Assembly (NCBI GenBank): GCA_937902665.1
Contig: CALELM010000013.1
Span: 1 to 42,734, forward strand
DNA: 42,734 nucleotides
From: an uncultured Selenomonadaceae bacterium
GTDB lineage: Bacteria; Bacillota; Negativicutes; Selenomonadales; Selenomonadaceae
Direction of reading: 5' to 3'
Below the pieces are notes generated by a model. The model saw only the letters and a list, made by a program, of their open reading frames with translations. It did not search any database and had not been told where the DNA came from. Positions 9,349 to 18,389 of this stretch are shown piece after piece. Each line of letters begins with the position of its first letter. The first letter of the stretch is position 1. The translations under genes were made by a program, and so were the position numbers.

Positions 9349-11646
9349 TCATGCTTTTTCAATGGGAGCATATTTTTGCATGAACCCTTTCACACCTTGT
9401 CCTGGAAAAGCAATTTTCAACTCTGTTTCTTCGCCTTCTCCCTTAACGGAAATGACCGTACCCAATCCCCATTTCCCATGACGTGCCTTGTCTCCAGCCT
9501 TCCACTGTACATGAATATCAGGACGAATAATGCCTGCCGTATTTGCATTTGACTCTTTTTTTTGCTGCAATTCTTGGAGTACCTGACTTGCAGATTTTGG
9601 GGTACCAGAAAAACTTGCCGCATCACTTGCCCTCTTTTGCCAAGAAGGATACATCATACGCTTCTGTGGCTGTCTTGCATATAGGCTTGCAGAATTATAA
9701 GAATCCATCTGCGCAGCCAAATATTCCACATATTCTTTTGGAATTTCTTCCAAGAATCGAGAAGGTGAATTCATACTGGAACGCCCATACAAAGTACGCA
9801 TACGTGCATATGTCAAATATAATTTCTGCTGTGCCCGAGTGATCCCTACATAACAGGTACGACGTTCTTCTTCCATACTTTCTGCTTCACTCAGGGTTCT
9901 CGCATGTGGAAAAATCCCCTCCTCCATGCCTGCCATAAAAACAATGGGAAATTCCAACCCCTTCGCCGAATGTAACGTCATCAAGGTCACACGCTCAGCC
10001 TCTAATTCTGCATGGTCAATATCAGATACTAATGAAATCTGCGACAAGAAGTTTTCCAGCGTTGCTTCTTCGTCCGTATTTCCAAACTCTTTTGCCACAC
10101 CGATAAATTCCCTAAGGTTTTCTATACGCGACTGCACCTCTGGTCTTGATTTTTCCGCTTCTAATTCTGCCATATAACCAGACTTGTTGAGAACATCTTC
10201 CAAGAGAATATCCAAGGAAACCTTTTCTTGCATTCCCATCATCTCAAAGATAAACGCAGAAAACCTTTCCAATGGCTTCTTTATTCGTGACGTTATTCCA
10301 GAAATCTCATCAAGTACCGACTCATCTGAAATCACTTCAAACAAGCTTCTCTCATGCATACTTGCATAAGACATCAGTTTTTCAAGAGTCACAGCTCCCA
10401 ATCCACGTTTCGGCACATTGATGATACGTTGCAGACTCATGGAATCCATCGGGTTATAAATAACACGAAGATATGCCAAAACATCCTTGATTTCCTTACG
10501 GTCATAAAACTTCAATCCTCCAACCATCGTATACGGAATACCTGCACGCATCATTCCTTCTTCCAATATGCGTGACTGTGCATTAGTACGATAAAGGACT
10601 GCCATATCACCGTAGGATTTTCCACCTGCCTTTTGCTTCATCATCGTTGCTGCAATGAAACTAGCCTCATCCCGTTCATCACTAGCATTATAAAAAGTCA
10701 ATGGCGCTCCAATTTCATTTTCAGTCCAAAGTGCCTTCGGCTTGCGATTTATATTATGTTCAATCACTGCATTTGCTGCTGCAAGGATTTTTTTTGTGGA
10801 ACGGTAGTTTTGTTCCAACTTAATTGTCACGGCATCTGGATAATCTCTTTCAAATTCCATGATATTGCGAATATCTGCGCCTCTCCAACCATAAATAGAT
10901 TGATCTGCATCCCCAACAACACAAATATTGCGATGACCTGCTGCCAAAATTTTTGTAAGTTGATACTGCGCTCCATTTGTATCTTGATATTCATCTACCA
11001 AAATGTAATGAAACTTTCCCTGATATTTCAGGCGGATATCCTCATGTTCTTCCAATAATGACACAGTAACCATCAATAAATCATCGAAATCCAAGGCATT
11101 GTTTTCCCGCAGCTTTTTTGCATAAAGCTTATAAACCTCTGTCACCTTTTCTTCATAAAAGCTAGTTGCCGATTTTCCATAAGCCATTGGCCCCTGCATG
11201 ATATTCTTTGCATTTGAAATTGCTGCCTGAATACCATTCGGCGCATATTGCTTTTCATCCAGATTCAGTTCCTTCAAACAAGCCTTGATCAATGCCGAAC
11301 TGTCGCTTGCATCGTAAATATTAAACTTCCTTTGGTAAAGGCCAGTTGCTTCTATTTCCCTCCGCAAAAATTTTGCGCAAAAAGAATGAAATGTACTAAG
11401 CCATATATCCTTCGCACCTTCTCCAATCATGGCATCCACTCGTTCACGCATTTCCGTTGCAGCCTTATTGGTAAATGTAATTGCCAAAATATGATACGGC
11501 TTTACCCCATGTGCCAACAAATTTGCTACCTTGCAGGTGAGTACCTTTGTTTTTCCGGAACCTGCCCCTGCCATAATGAGAATAGGTCCATTCATATGAT
11601 CCACTGCCGCTTTTTGTGCTGGATTTAATCCACTAAAAATATCCAA
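9349..11646 (-). CDS. pcrA: ATP-dependent DNA helicase PcrA (UvrD/Rep family)
   Basis: 3'-5' superfamily 1 helicase for repair, plasmid replication and removal of blocked RNA polymerase. 765 residues. Walker A AGAGSGKT (26-33), the Walker B/motif II segment VDEYQDTN (about 220) and QNYRST (motif IV) are present. The C-terminus has the conserved tail beginning WKAGDKARHGKWGLGTV, the RNA-polymerase-contacting Tudor-like part seen in PcrA and UvrD. Start is TTG with AGGAGG 5 bases upstream. A terminator lies between it and the gene before it, so pcrA probably begins its own transcript, though I see no convincing promoter in the 50 bases available. Confidence 0.96.
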   Translation of the reverse strand: MDIFSGLNPAQKAAVDHMNGPILIMAGAGSGKTKVLTCKVANLLAHGVKPYHILAITFTNKAATEMRERVDAMIGEGAKDIWLSTFHSFCAKFLRREIEATGLYQRKFNIYDASDSSALIKACLKELNLDEKQYAPNGIQAAISNAKNIMQGPMAYGKSATSFYEEKVTEVYKLYAKKLRENNALDFDDLLMVTVSLLEEHEDIRLKYQGKFHYILVDEYQDTNGAQYQLTKILAAGHRNICVVGDADQSIYGWRGADIRNIMEFERDYPDAVTIKLEQNYRSTKKILAAANAVIEHNINRKPKALWTENEIGAPLTFYNASDERDEASFIAATMMKQKAGGKSYGDMAVLYRTNAQSRILEEGMMRAGIPYTMVGGLKFYDRKEIKDVLAYLRVIYNPMDSMSLQRIINVPKRGLGAVTLEKLMSYASMHERSLFEVISDESVLDEISGITSRIKKPLERFSAFIFEMMGMQEKVSLDILLEDVLNKSGYMAELEAEKSRPEVQSRIENLREFIGVAKEFGNTDEEATLENFLSQISLVSDIDHAELEAERVTLMTLHSAKGLEFPIVFMAGMEEGIFPHARTLSEAESMEEERRTCYVGITRAQQKLYLTYARMRTLYGRSSMNSPSRFLEEIPKEYVEYLAAQMDSYNSASLYARQPQKRMMYPSWQKRASDAASFSGTPKSASQVLQELQQKKESNANTAGIIRPDIHVQWKAGDKARHGKWGLGTVISVKGEGEETELKIAFPGQGVKGFMQKYAPIEKA

Positions 11647-11695
11647 AATATCCTCCTGTCAATCATTTCATAAAAACAAAAAGGTAGAAAAATAT

Positions 11696-11717
11696 CCGCT
11701 CCCACGGTTGAGAGCGG
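11696..11717 (-). terminator. Intrinsic terminator after the pyrophosphatase gene
   Basis: Minus-strand RNA would fold CCGCTCTC with GGGAGCGG (8 pairs, one G-U) around a 6-base loop, followed by ATATTTTT and a further T-rich stretch. It lies 14 bases after the pyrophosphatase stop and before pcrA. Confidence 0.8.
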
Positions 11718-11731
11718 AAAAGGAGATAACA

Positions 11732-13387
11732 TCATCCAAGCGTCTTTTGTATACGTTTCACAGCCTCGGAAAGCGGTGGTATGATCTGCTTCTTACGAGA
11801 CATAACTCCAGGCAAATATACATGAGTACCGCTTGCATCCTTTTTGAAGGCTTCACCTATCAATGTCTTAGGCGAACCAGCATACAAGAGATACGTTGCT
11901 TCTTCAATGATATCTGTCACCATGACAAGACTCATGTCAAAGCCTTCCTTTTCGCAGATATTAGTCATGGTCTTGACGAGATCTTCTTCCATGTCCATAA
12001 CTTCCTTCGTATCCATCACTGATATCTGACTGACGATAATACGATAATCTCCAATGTTGAATTCCTTCATGTCATTTTTCGCAATCTCGCTCGGTGTCAT
12101 GTCTCCAATGCCAGAACCTGCCTTCAACATAGCAAGACCATACTCATTGATGTCCACCCCAGCAATTTCAGCAAGATGCTTTGCTGTCTTCTTATCATAC
12201 TCCGTACAAGTTGGTGATTTAAAAAGAACAGTATCCGAAATAATGGCAGAGAGAAGCAATCCTGCAATGGCGACAGGAATCTCAACATCACGATGCCAAT
12301 GCATGTTGGCAACAATCGTTGCCGTGCAGCCTACAGGCTCTTGGTGTGTATAAATCGGCTCACTTGTCTGAATACCACCAAGACGGTGATGGTCAATAAT
12401 TTCAACGACCTTTGCCTCTTCAATGCCTTCCACTGCCTGCGTTCTCTCATTATGATCAACCAAAATAACGCGTTCCCGCTCTGGAAGCATCAACTCATCA
12501 CGGCTGACAAGACCGACAAGATGCCCATTTTCCAATACAGGATAATTGCGATAATTCGTGCTCTCCATAGCACCTTTGATATCACTGAGGAGATCCATCG
12601 GCTTAAAGCAAACAGGTGCCTCATGCATGATGCGTCGAATCGGAACACACTGGTTAATAAGGCGAGCCGCTGTGTATGTATCATAAGGCGTACTTAAAAC
12701 AAAAATCTGTTTTTTCTCTGCCTCTTCCAAAACCGCAGCAGAAATTTGCCCATTGCCAGATACGATTAAGCAATCTATCCCGCACTCAAGACATTGCAGC
12801 AAGGTCTCTTCACAGCGATCTCCCACCAAAACAATATCATGCTTCTGGACTAACTCACGTATCGTCTCCACACTTCCTGCAGCAATCCGAACGCTTCCCT
12901 GAATCAAATTGCCTTCATCTGCCGTAACTAAGGCCTTGGCATCTGTCGCCTGAACGATATCACGATAGCGAACACGCATATCAGCAAGATTTTGCATGCC
13001 CAGCTCCTGAAAATACCGCTTTGCTAAGTCGCTCACTGTAACAATACCTACCAACAGCCCCTTGCTGTCTGTAACAGGTACGGATTTCAAGTCGTTTCCT
13101 CGCATAATCTCGCCGAGATGCCGCAAGGTATCATGCTGACGTACCACAATCTTGCAATCCTTTGTAATGTCCTTTACACGTGGGTAAAGATCCGTAATCA
13201 AAAGCGGCTGTTCCACCTTGAAGTATTCCAGCGCATACTTCGTCTCCGCATTGACCTTGCCAGCTCTTGCAGGCACAACATTCTCACCCATGGCCTGCTT
13301 TAAGTGTGCATAACCAATTGCAGAACAAATGGAATCCGTATCGGGATTGCGATGACCAATCGTATAAATAGGTTTCGTGCTTTTCAT
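11732..13387 (-). CDS. ppaC: Manganese-dependent inorganic pyrophosphatase with CBS and DRTGG domains
   Basis: Family II pyrophosphatase that pulls biosynthetic reactions forward by hydrolysing pyrophosphate in the cytoplasm. 551 residues against about 310 for the plain enzyme: the DHH domain (GHRNPDTDS at 11-19) is interrupted by a CBS domain (about 68-125), a DRTGG domain (about 125-240) and a second CBS domain (about 245-300). The DHH motif (IIDHHRLG) and DHHA2 domain with SRKKQ at 530 then follow. In characterised relatives the CBS pair binds adenine nucleotides, with AMP or ADP inhibiting and ATP or diadenosine polyphosphates activating. GAGGAGG lies before the ATG. Monocistronic by its own promoter and terminator. 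The symbol is by family. Confidence 0.93.
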   Translation of the reverse strand: MKSTKPIYTIGHRNPDTDSICSAIGYAHLKQAMGENVVPARAGKVNAETKYALEYFKVEQPLLITDLYPRVKDITKDCKIVVRQHDTLRHLGEIMRGNDLKSVPVTDSKGLLVGIVTVSDLAKRYFQELGMQNLADMRVRYRDIVQATDAKALVTADEGNLIQGSVRIAAGSVETIRELVQKHDIVLVGDRCEETLLQCLECGIDCLIVSGNGQISAAVLEEAEKKQIFVLSTPYDTYTAARLINQCVPIRRIMHEAPVCFKPMDLLSDIKGAMESTNYRNYPVLENGHLVGLVSRDELMLPERERVILVDHNERTQAVEGIEEAKVVEIIDHHRLGGIQTSEPIYTHQEPVGCTATIVANMHWHRDVEIPVAIAGLLLSAIISDTVLFKSPTCTEYDKKTAKHLAEIAGVDINEYGLAMLKAGSGIGDMTPSEIAKNDMKEFNIGDYRIIVSQISVMDTKEVMDMEEDLVKTMTNICEKEGFDMSLVMVTDIIEEATYLLYAGSPKTLIGEAFKKDASGTHVYLPGVMSRKKQIIPPLSEAVKRIQKTLG

Positions 13388-13435
13388 GAAAGACCAGCCT
13401 CCTCATCACTCTGCCATTTTTCTGTTCCTTTAACA

Positions 13436-13464
13436 ATTAAAACACATGTAACAAATTCTTTCAA
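13436..13464 (-). promoter_or_regulatory. Promoter of the pyrophosphatase gene
   Basis: TTGAAA (13459-13464), a 17-base spacer ending in TGT (extended -10), and TTTAAT (13436-13441) on the minus strand, about 50 bases before the start codon. It is back to back with the promoter of the plus-strand TtcA-like gene. Confidence 0.6.
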
Positions 13465-13501
13465 GTCCTTTTCATTAATCTATCAAAACAACTCCTTTAA
13501 A

Positions 13502-13530
13502 TTGTAAACAATAAAAAAGTCTGCTAAAAT
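13502..13530 (+). promoter_or_regulatory. Promoter of the TtcA-like gene
   Basis: TTGTAA (13502-13507), a 17-base spacer ending in TGC (extended -10), and TAAAAT (13525-13530). AGGAGG and the TTG start codon follow about 25 bases later. Confidence 0.6.
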
Positions 13531-13564
13531 TCAATATATCACAGAAAATTAGGAGGCTTTCCCA

Positions 13565-14347
13565 TTGAAAATCAATCTTCCACAGCTTTATTTCAGCAAG
13601 TTAATGCGTGCAATCGTTGAATTTGAAATGATACAAAACAATGACCGCATCCTAATAGGAATTTCGGGAGGCAAGGACAGCATTTTCCTTGCCTATGCAC
13701 TAGCCCTCATGAAAGAACGATTAAAAAAGAAATTTTCCCTCTATGCACTAACTATCGATCCAATGTTTTCTCCAAGCTTCAATACAAATCGAATTCAGGC
13801 ATTTTGCGATACACTGGATATCCCCTTCGAAACATATTCCTTAGATATTCCCAGTGCAATTCGCGAACAAAACGGAAAAACTCCATGTTTCACTTGTTCC
13901 TATTTTCGCCGCGGTGCTATCAATCGCTACGCCAAGGAACACGGCATGAATAAAATTGCCTATGCACATCACCATGATGATGCAGTAGAAACCTTCTTCA
14001 TGAGCCTGCTATATTCCGGGCAATTAAACACGTTCACGCCAGTTACCTACCTAGATCGCATGGATCTCACTGTCATTCGCCCACTTGTCTATTTCAGGGA
14101 AAAGGAAATCATGGATGCCGAACAATATCATGGAATATCTCCCGTCCCATCTCCTTGTCCATACGATGGAAAAACCATACGTCAGACCGTAAAAGACCTC
14201 ATTGCCACACTCAGTAAAAACAACCCCGCTCTTTATGACCATCTAGGTGCTGCTATGCGGCAAGGAGCTATTGGAGAACTTTGGCCCGCTTCAAAAAATC
14301 GCAATGAAATGCGGGAAACCTACTTCAAATACATGGGAACAAGATAA
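13565..14347 (+). CDS. TtcA-like PP-loop ATPase, probable tRNA 2-thiocytidine synthase
   Basis: 260 residues, one of only two plus-strand genes here. N-type ATP pyrophosphatase with the PP-loop SGGKDS (34-39), CFTC (C108, C111) and a third cysteine C198 in PSPCPY. Three such cysteines bind the [4Fe-4S] cluster in TtcA, which thiolates C32 of some tRNAs. The RRGAINRYAKEHGMNKIAY stretch and HHHDDAVET also match the TtcA/TtuA group rather than TilS. Start is TTG with AGGAGG 8 bases upstream; no better ATG is near. It could also be a sulfur transferase acting on another target, so no symbol is given. Confidence 0.8.
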   Translation: MKINLPQLYFSKLMRAIVEFEMIQNNDRILIGISGGKDSIFLAYALALMKERLKKKFSLYALTIDPMFSPSFNTNRIQAFCDTLDIPFETYSLDIPSAIREQNGKTPCFTCSYFRRGAINRYAKEHGMNKIAYAHHHDDAVETFFMSLLYSGQLNTFTPVTYLDRMDLTVIRPLVYFREKEIMDAEQYHGISPVPSPCPYDGKTIRQTVKDLIATLSKNNPALYDHLGAAMRQGAIGELWPASKNRNEMRETYFKYMGTR

Positions 14348-14354
14348 TATAGTA

Positions 14355-14391
14355 TAGCATTTACACAATGTGAAAACAGTTTCAAATGCTA
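14355..14391. terminator. Hairpin between convergent genes, possible terminator
   Basis: TAGCATTT (14355-14362) and AAATGCTA (14384-14391) form a perfect 8-base inverted repeat between the ends of the TtcA-like gene and scpB, overlapping the scpB stop codon. There is no clear T-run on either side, so a termination role is uncertain. Confidence 0.3.
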
Positions 14392-14979
14392 CTCATTTGA
14401 AATTTCATTTCTCACAAGGCCTTCGTCCAAAAGTGCAAGCTGCTCTACGTCCATTCCATCTGCTGCTTCTTCTGTCGATGGAAGAATTGGCAAATCCTCC
14501 AATCCGTTAAGTCCAAAACATTCTAAAAATGCTTCTGTTGTTCCATAAAGAATCGGTCGCCCCACGACTTGTTTTCTTCCTTGCTCACAGATAAGTTCCA
14601 GCTCCAACAATTTAGCAATGGCTCGTTCTGCCCGCACGCCACGAATCTGCTCTATTTCCTGCTTTGTAATCGGCTGCTTAAATGCAATGATAGATAAGGT
14701 TTCCATTGTTGGAGCGGACAATTTTCGTTCCTCTACCTGCCCTAAGCGTTCTACTGCAAAGTAATACTCTGGTCTCGTAACTATTTGATATCCACCTGCT
14801 ACTTGCCGCACAGTCAATCCACTTTTACGCTTTTCCAGATTTTCTGTCAAATCTTCAATAAGATTGGAGACCGAGAGCTGGTCTAACTCCAAAACTTTTG
14901 CTAGCTGATTTAGTGTAATTGGATTTCCTGCCGCAAACAGTACCGCTTCGAGCACTGCAGCCCTATTGCATTCCTGCAT
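14389..14979 (-). CDS. scpB: Segregation and condensation protein ScpB
   Basis: Winged-helix kleisin-interacting subunit of the Smc condensin. 196 residues, with the two winged-helix domains (about 1-85 and 90-160) and the conserved run LSIIAFKQPITKQEIEQIRG in the second. The C-terminal tail is acidic. The ATG follows the scpA stop TGA directly (TGAATG), so translation is coupled. Last gene of the trmL-murB-NUDIX-M50-scpA-scpB unit. Confidence 0.95.
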   Translation of the reverse strand: MQECNRAAVLEAVLFAAGNPITLNQLAKVLELDQLSVSNLIEDLTENLEKRKSGLTVRQVAGGYQIVTRPEYYFAVERLGQVEERKLSAPTMETLSIIAFKQPITKQEIEQIRGVRAERAIAKLLELELICEQGRKQVVGRPILYGTTEAFLECFGLNGLEDLPILPSTEEAADGMDVEQLALLDEGLVRNEISNE

Positions 14980-15696
14980 TCAATTCCGCTCCTTGATACA
15001 AATATAGATTTCTGCAAATGGCCTCTGCTGAGTTACCTCAATGCTCTTTTGCTTGATCAACTCCAGCAGTGCCAAAAAAGTTGCTACTAGTTCTGCACGT
15101 ATTCCAGATTGAAAAATTTCTGAAAATAACAATCTGCCATTCGCACGTTGCAGCAAAGCAATGATATCCTCCATTTTCCCCTGCACGCTGTATTCTTCAG
15201 GTGCAACCAATACATCTGGAATCGTCAAATCTGGCTTGACCTCCAAAAGTGTCTGAAAGGCTTCCAGCAAGATCTTGATGGGAATATGCATTGGAGGCAA
15301 ATGACGTACAGGTAAATGCAAGGGTTCCCGTGCAATAAATCGTTCCTGCTCTTGTGCCATGTCCGAAAGCGTTGAACTTACCTGTTTAAATTTTCGATAT
15401 TCCAAAATTCTTTGTACCAGTTCCTCACGTGGGTCTTCCGTTTCTTCCTGTTCATTTTTTGGGGGAGCAGGCAACATCATACGTGACTTAATCTGCAATA
15501 AAGTTGCTGCCATTACTAAAAATTCACTCGCTATTTCCAAATTGAATTCTTTAAAACGATTCAAGTACTCCATATATTGCTGCGTAAGAACTGCAATTGG
15601 AATATCATAAATATCAATTTTATTTTTCTCGATCAAATGCATCAAAAGATCCATGGGACCTTCAAAAGCATCTAATTTCACACTATATACTTCCAT
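14980..15696 (-). CDS. scpA: Segregation and condensation protein ScpA
   Basis: Kleisin that bridges Smc heads and binds ScpB. 238 residues. The opening VKLDAFEGPMDLLMHLIEKN is the family signature; a charged middle and a C-terminal winged helix (about 165-235) follow. The start codon is only 2-3 bases from the GAGG site, which overlaps the stop of the upstream protease gene; this is tight, but the N-terminus aligns as expected for ScpA. Adjacent to scpB as usual. Confidence 0.95.
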   Translation of the reverse strand: MEVYSVKLDAFEGPMDLLMHLIEKNKIDIYDIPIAVLTQQYMEYLNRFKEFNLEIASEFLVMAATLLQIKSRMMLPAPPKNEQEETEDPREELVQRILEYRKFKQVSSTLSDMAQEQERFIAREPLHLPVRHLPPMHIPIKILLEAFQTLLEVKPDLTIPDVLVAPEEYSVQGKMEDIIALLQRANGRLLFSEIFQSGIRAELVATFLALLELIKQKSIEVTQQRPFAEIYICIKERN

Positions 15697-15700
15697 AACC

Positions 15701-16327
15701 TCAAATAAAAATTCCGATCAGTGCAGTAAAAATGTCCAATACTAACCGCTGCATTGGAACTAAAATATACCCAAGTATTGGTGTCATCATGATAGCGATT
15801 AATATAATGAAGCTGTACCGTTCCAGTCCCGCCAACTTATATGCCATATCACGAGGCAAAAGCTGAACAAGCACATGAGAACCATCTAATGGTGGTAATG
15901 GTATAAGATTAAAAATACCAAAATTAATGTTGTAAATGACGATAAGTAACAATACAGAACGCATTCCAATTGACATCTGCATGCCGCTCTGCAACAAAAA
16001 CAGCAAGATTGCTAGGGTAAGAAAAGCAATCAAAAAATTTGCCATTGGTCCCGCAAGTGAGACAAGAATATCATCCCTGCGCGGTTTTCTGAAATTGTTG
16101 GGATTTATAGACACAGGCTTTGCCCATCCAAAGTGTACAAGAAACATGCAAACAAGCCCAATCGGATCGATATGCGCCATAGGATTCAGTGTCAGTCTTC
16201 CCATCAATCGCGGTGTAAAATCTCCAAGAGCTACTGCCATTCTTGCATGTGCATATTCATGAAGAACAATCGCTATCAGCAAACCAGGAATCCCTGCTAT
16301 AATTTGCATTAAACTAAAATCTATCAT
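15701..16327 (-). CDS. Site-2-protease family membrane metalloprotease (peptidase M50)
   Basis: 208 residues, about five membrane segments. The zinc motif HEYAH lies in the first hydrophobic segment (residues 23-27), NPMAHIDPIG follows, and the third ligand region NLIPLPPLDGSHV is near residue 140. This is the short M50B group (YwhC-like) without a PDZ domain, often found next to scpA in Firmicutes. AAAGGAGG precedes the ATG. The substrate is unknown; the conserved position suggests co-expression rather than a shared pathway with condensin. Confidence 0.9.
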   Translation of the reverse strand: MIDFSLMQIIAGIPGLLIAIVLHEYAHARMAVALGDFTPRLMGRLTLNPMAHIDPIGLVCMFLVHFGWAKPVSINPNNFRKPRRDDILVSLAGPMANFLIAFLTLAILLFLLQSGMQMSIGMRSVLLLIVIYNINFGIFNLIPLPPLDGSHVLVQLLPRDMAYKLAGLERYSFIILIAIMMTPILGYILVPMQRLVLDIFTALIGIFI

Positions 16328-16342
16328 ACGATTCCTCCTTTT

Positions 16343-16894
16343 TTAATGAAATATACCCTTCTTTTGTGCCACAAGCAAGATAGATGTGATGGTCTTTGCA
16401 TCTACAATTCTGCCATCTTGCACCATCTCTACAGCTTCCTGTAAAGGAATCCTAACTACATTCAAAAACTCATCTTCATCTGTATGCTGTTTTCCAGAAA
16501 TCAATCCTTCTGCCATATACAGATGGATATATTCATCTGAAAATCCGACCGTAGTAGCCACTGTTGTCAGCTTCTCCAGACGTTCTGCACGATATCCAGT
16601 TTCCTCCTCTAATTCCCGTACCGCGCAAGAAGTAGGGTCTTCTCCCACAAAATCAAGCTTTCCAGCAGGAATTTCAAGTGTCACTCGTCCTACAGGATAC
16701 CGATACTGCCTTACCATAATAATATCACCATTCGGTAAAATAGGTGTTACCGCAGATGCCCCTGGATGCTTGATCCATTCACGCACAGCTTCCTTTCCAT
16801 TAGGTAGCTTAACTACATCTCGTTTTACATGAAGCAAACAACCATCATACACATCTTCGCTTGCAATCTTCTTCTCTATCAAGTCTTCATCCAT
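16343..16894 (-). CDS. NUDIX hydrolase, ADP-ribose pyrophosphatase type
   Basis: 183 residues. It has the ADP-ribose pyrophosphatase layout: YRYPVGR, EIPAGKL (74-80) and the Nudix helix EDPTSCAVRELEEETGY (85-101). Between the glycine of PAGKL and the first helix glutamate there is one residue more than in the standard Gx5E spacing. Such enzymes cleave ADP-ribose to AMP and ribose 5-phosphate. AGGGGGA lies 7 bases before the ATG. It follows murB by 30 bases in the same unit. Substrate assignment is by family only. Confidence 0.88.
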   Translation of the reverse strand: MDEDLIEKKIASEDVYDGCLLHVKRDVVKLPNGKEAVREWIKHPGASAVTPILPNGDIIMVRQYRYPVGRVTLEIPAGKLDFVGEDPTSCAVRELEEETGYRAERLEKLTTVATTVGFSDEYIHLYMAEGLISGKQHTDEDEFLNVVRIPLQEAVEMVQDGRIVDAKTITSILLVAQKKGIFH

Positions 16895-16924
16895 ACAACA
16901 ATCCCCCTATTTCATAAAGCAATC

Positions 16925-17836
16925 TCATTCTTCGCCTAAAACTCTAACTTCAGGATATAGCTTTACACCATGTTTTTCAAACACTCTTTTCTGTACTTTA
17001 GAAATAAGTTCCAGTACGTTTTCTGCTGTAGCATCTCCAGCATTAATTACAAACCCCGCATGCTTCTCAGAAACTTGGGCTCCACCGACACGCAACCCTT
17101 TTAAACCAGTCTGGTCAATCAAAGTCCCAGCAAAATATCCTTCAGGACGTTTAAAGGTACTTCCTGCACTCGGATACTCCAACGGTTGTTTCATCTCCCG
17201 CCGCTTCGTAAAATCATCCATTTTTCCTAAAATACTTTCTTTATTCCCTGGCGAAAGCTCCAGTATGACCTCACAAATCACTTGATCATTTTCTTGGAAA
17301 ATACTATGACGATAGCCCATCTTCAACTGTTCAAATTCCCACTCATGCAACGTGCCGTCCACCGACAGAGAAGTAACATGCCGGACAACATTCTTCATTT
17401 CTCCATCATAAGCACCTGCATTCATGAAAACAGCTCCGCCAAGGCTTCCAGGAATCCCTACCGCAAATTCAATTCCAGAAAGGCCGCACGATGCTGCAAA
17501 TTTAGAAATATCTTTCAAAGAAGCCCCTGCTTCTGCAATAATCCGATTTCCATCTGCACGCATTTTCGAATACAATGCATTGAATACTACAACAGCACCT
17601 CGAATTCCCTTGTCACGTACAAGTACATTAGATCCATTTCCTAAAATCAAAAAAGGTATTTCATATTGCCGAAGCAGAGAAAACGCAGCTTTTACGTCCT
17701 CAATAGAAGACGGGAATATCACATAATCCGCCGGTCCTCCAATTTCAAAGGTCGTATGTTTTTCCATTGGCTCATGAAGCAGAATACTATTTTCTCCCAA
17801 TGCCCTTTTTATCTCCGTCACAAAAGCTTTTTTCAT
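16925..17836 (-). CDS. murB: UDP-N-acetylenolpyruvoylglucosamine reductase MurB
   Basis: FAD enzyme that completes UDP-N-acetylmuramate for peptidoglycan. 303 residues from this start. Visible motifs are FEIGGPADY, GNGSNVLVRDKGIRG, IPGSLGGAVFMNAGAYDGE, and the type II loop YPSAGSTFKRP with the catalytic serine. The start is uncertain: the ATG chosen has only GGAAAGGA 14 bases or more upstream. A TTG two codons earlier (17842) has that site at 8 bases and may be the true start. A longer reading from a TTG overlapping the trmL stop (17872) has no good site. Confidence 0.93.
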   Translation of the reverse strand: MKKAFVTEIKRALGENSILLHEPMEKHTTFEIGGPADYVIFPSSIEDVKAAFSLLRQYEIPFLILGNGSNVLVRDKGIRGAVVVFNALYSKMRADGNRIIAEAGASLKDISKFAASCGLSGIEFAVGIPGSLGGAVFMNAGAYDGEMKNVVRHVTSLSVDGTLHEWEFEQLKMGYRHSIFQENDQVICEVILELSPGNKESILGKMDDFTKRREMKQPLEYPSAGSTFKRPEGYFAGTLIDQTGLKGLRVGGAQVSEKHAGFVINAGDATAENVLELISKVQKRVFEKHGVKLYPEVRVLGEE

Positions 17837-17868
17837 ATGCAAGTAACCCGTCCTTTCCCATGGTAAAA

Positions 17869-18351
17869 TCAAAGAGACAAGCCTGGACCCATTTCAGACA
17901 ATAGCATAAAATCAAGCTGCCGTAATGCCTCATAAGCTACAATCGATACAGCATTTGACAAATTCAAAGACCGTGCTTTGGCAATCATTGGTATTCGTAT
18001 GCAAGAGTCCCAATTCTCTCTCAAGATTGGCTCTGGAATTCCTGCTGTTTCTTTTCCAAAAACCAGCATATCCTGTTCCGTATACGAAATCTCCGAATAT
18101 GACCTTGGTGCCTTCGTCGAACAATAATAAAAATTATGCCCACGATACATTGACAGTACTTCATGAAAATTTTCATGGTAATGTACTTTCACCAAGTGCC
18201 AATAATCCAATCCTGCACGCTTTAAATACTTATCATCTGTAGAAAATCCCAACGGCTTTACCAAATGGAGATCTATACCAGTTGCTGCACAAAGTCTCGC
18301 GATATTTCCCGTATTTCCGGGAATCTCTGGCTCTATCAAAACAATATGCAC
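17869..18351 (-). CDS. trmL: tRNA (cytidine/uridine 34-2'-O)-methyltransferase TrmL
   Basis: SPOUT-class methyltransferase for the wobble base of leucine tRNAs. 160 residues from the GTG giving MHIVLIEPEIPGNTGNIARL, the normal N-terminus; GAGG stands 8 bases upstream. Another GTG three codons earlier overlaps that site. The knot motifs FGKETAGIP and IPMIAKARSLNLSNAVSIVA are present near the C-terminus. First gene of the trmL-murB-NUDIX-M50-scpA-scpB unit, with a promoter just upstream. Confidence 0.93.
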   Translation of the reverse strand: MHIVLIEPEIPGNTGNIARLCAATGIDLHLVKPLGFSTDDKYLKRAGLDYWHLVKVHYHENFHEVLSMYRGHNFYYCSTKAPRSYSEISYTEQDMLVFGKETAGIPEPILRENWDSCIRIPMIAKARSLNLSNAVSIVAYEALRQLDFMLLSEMGPGLSL

Positions 18352-18389
18352 AAAATACACCTCGAATCTCTGATCGAAATCACATGGTT

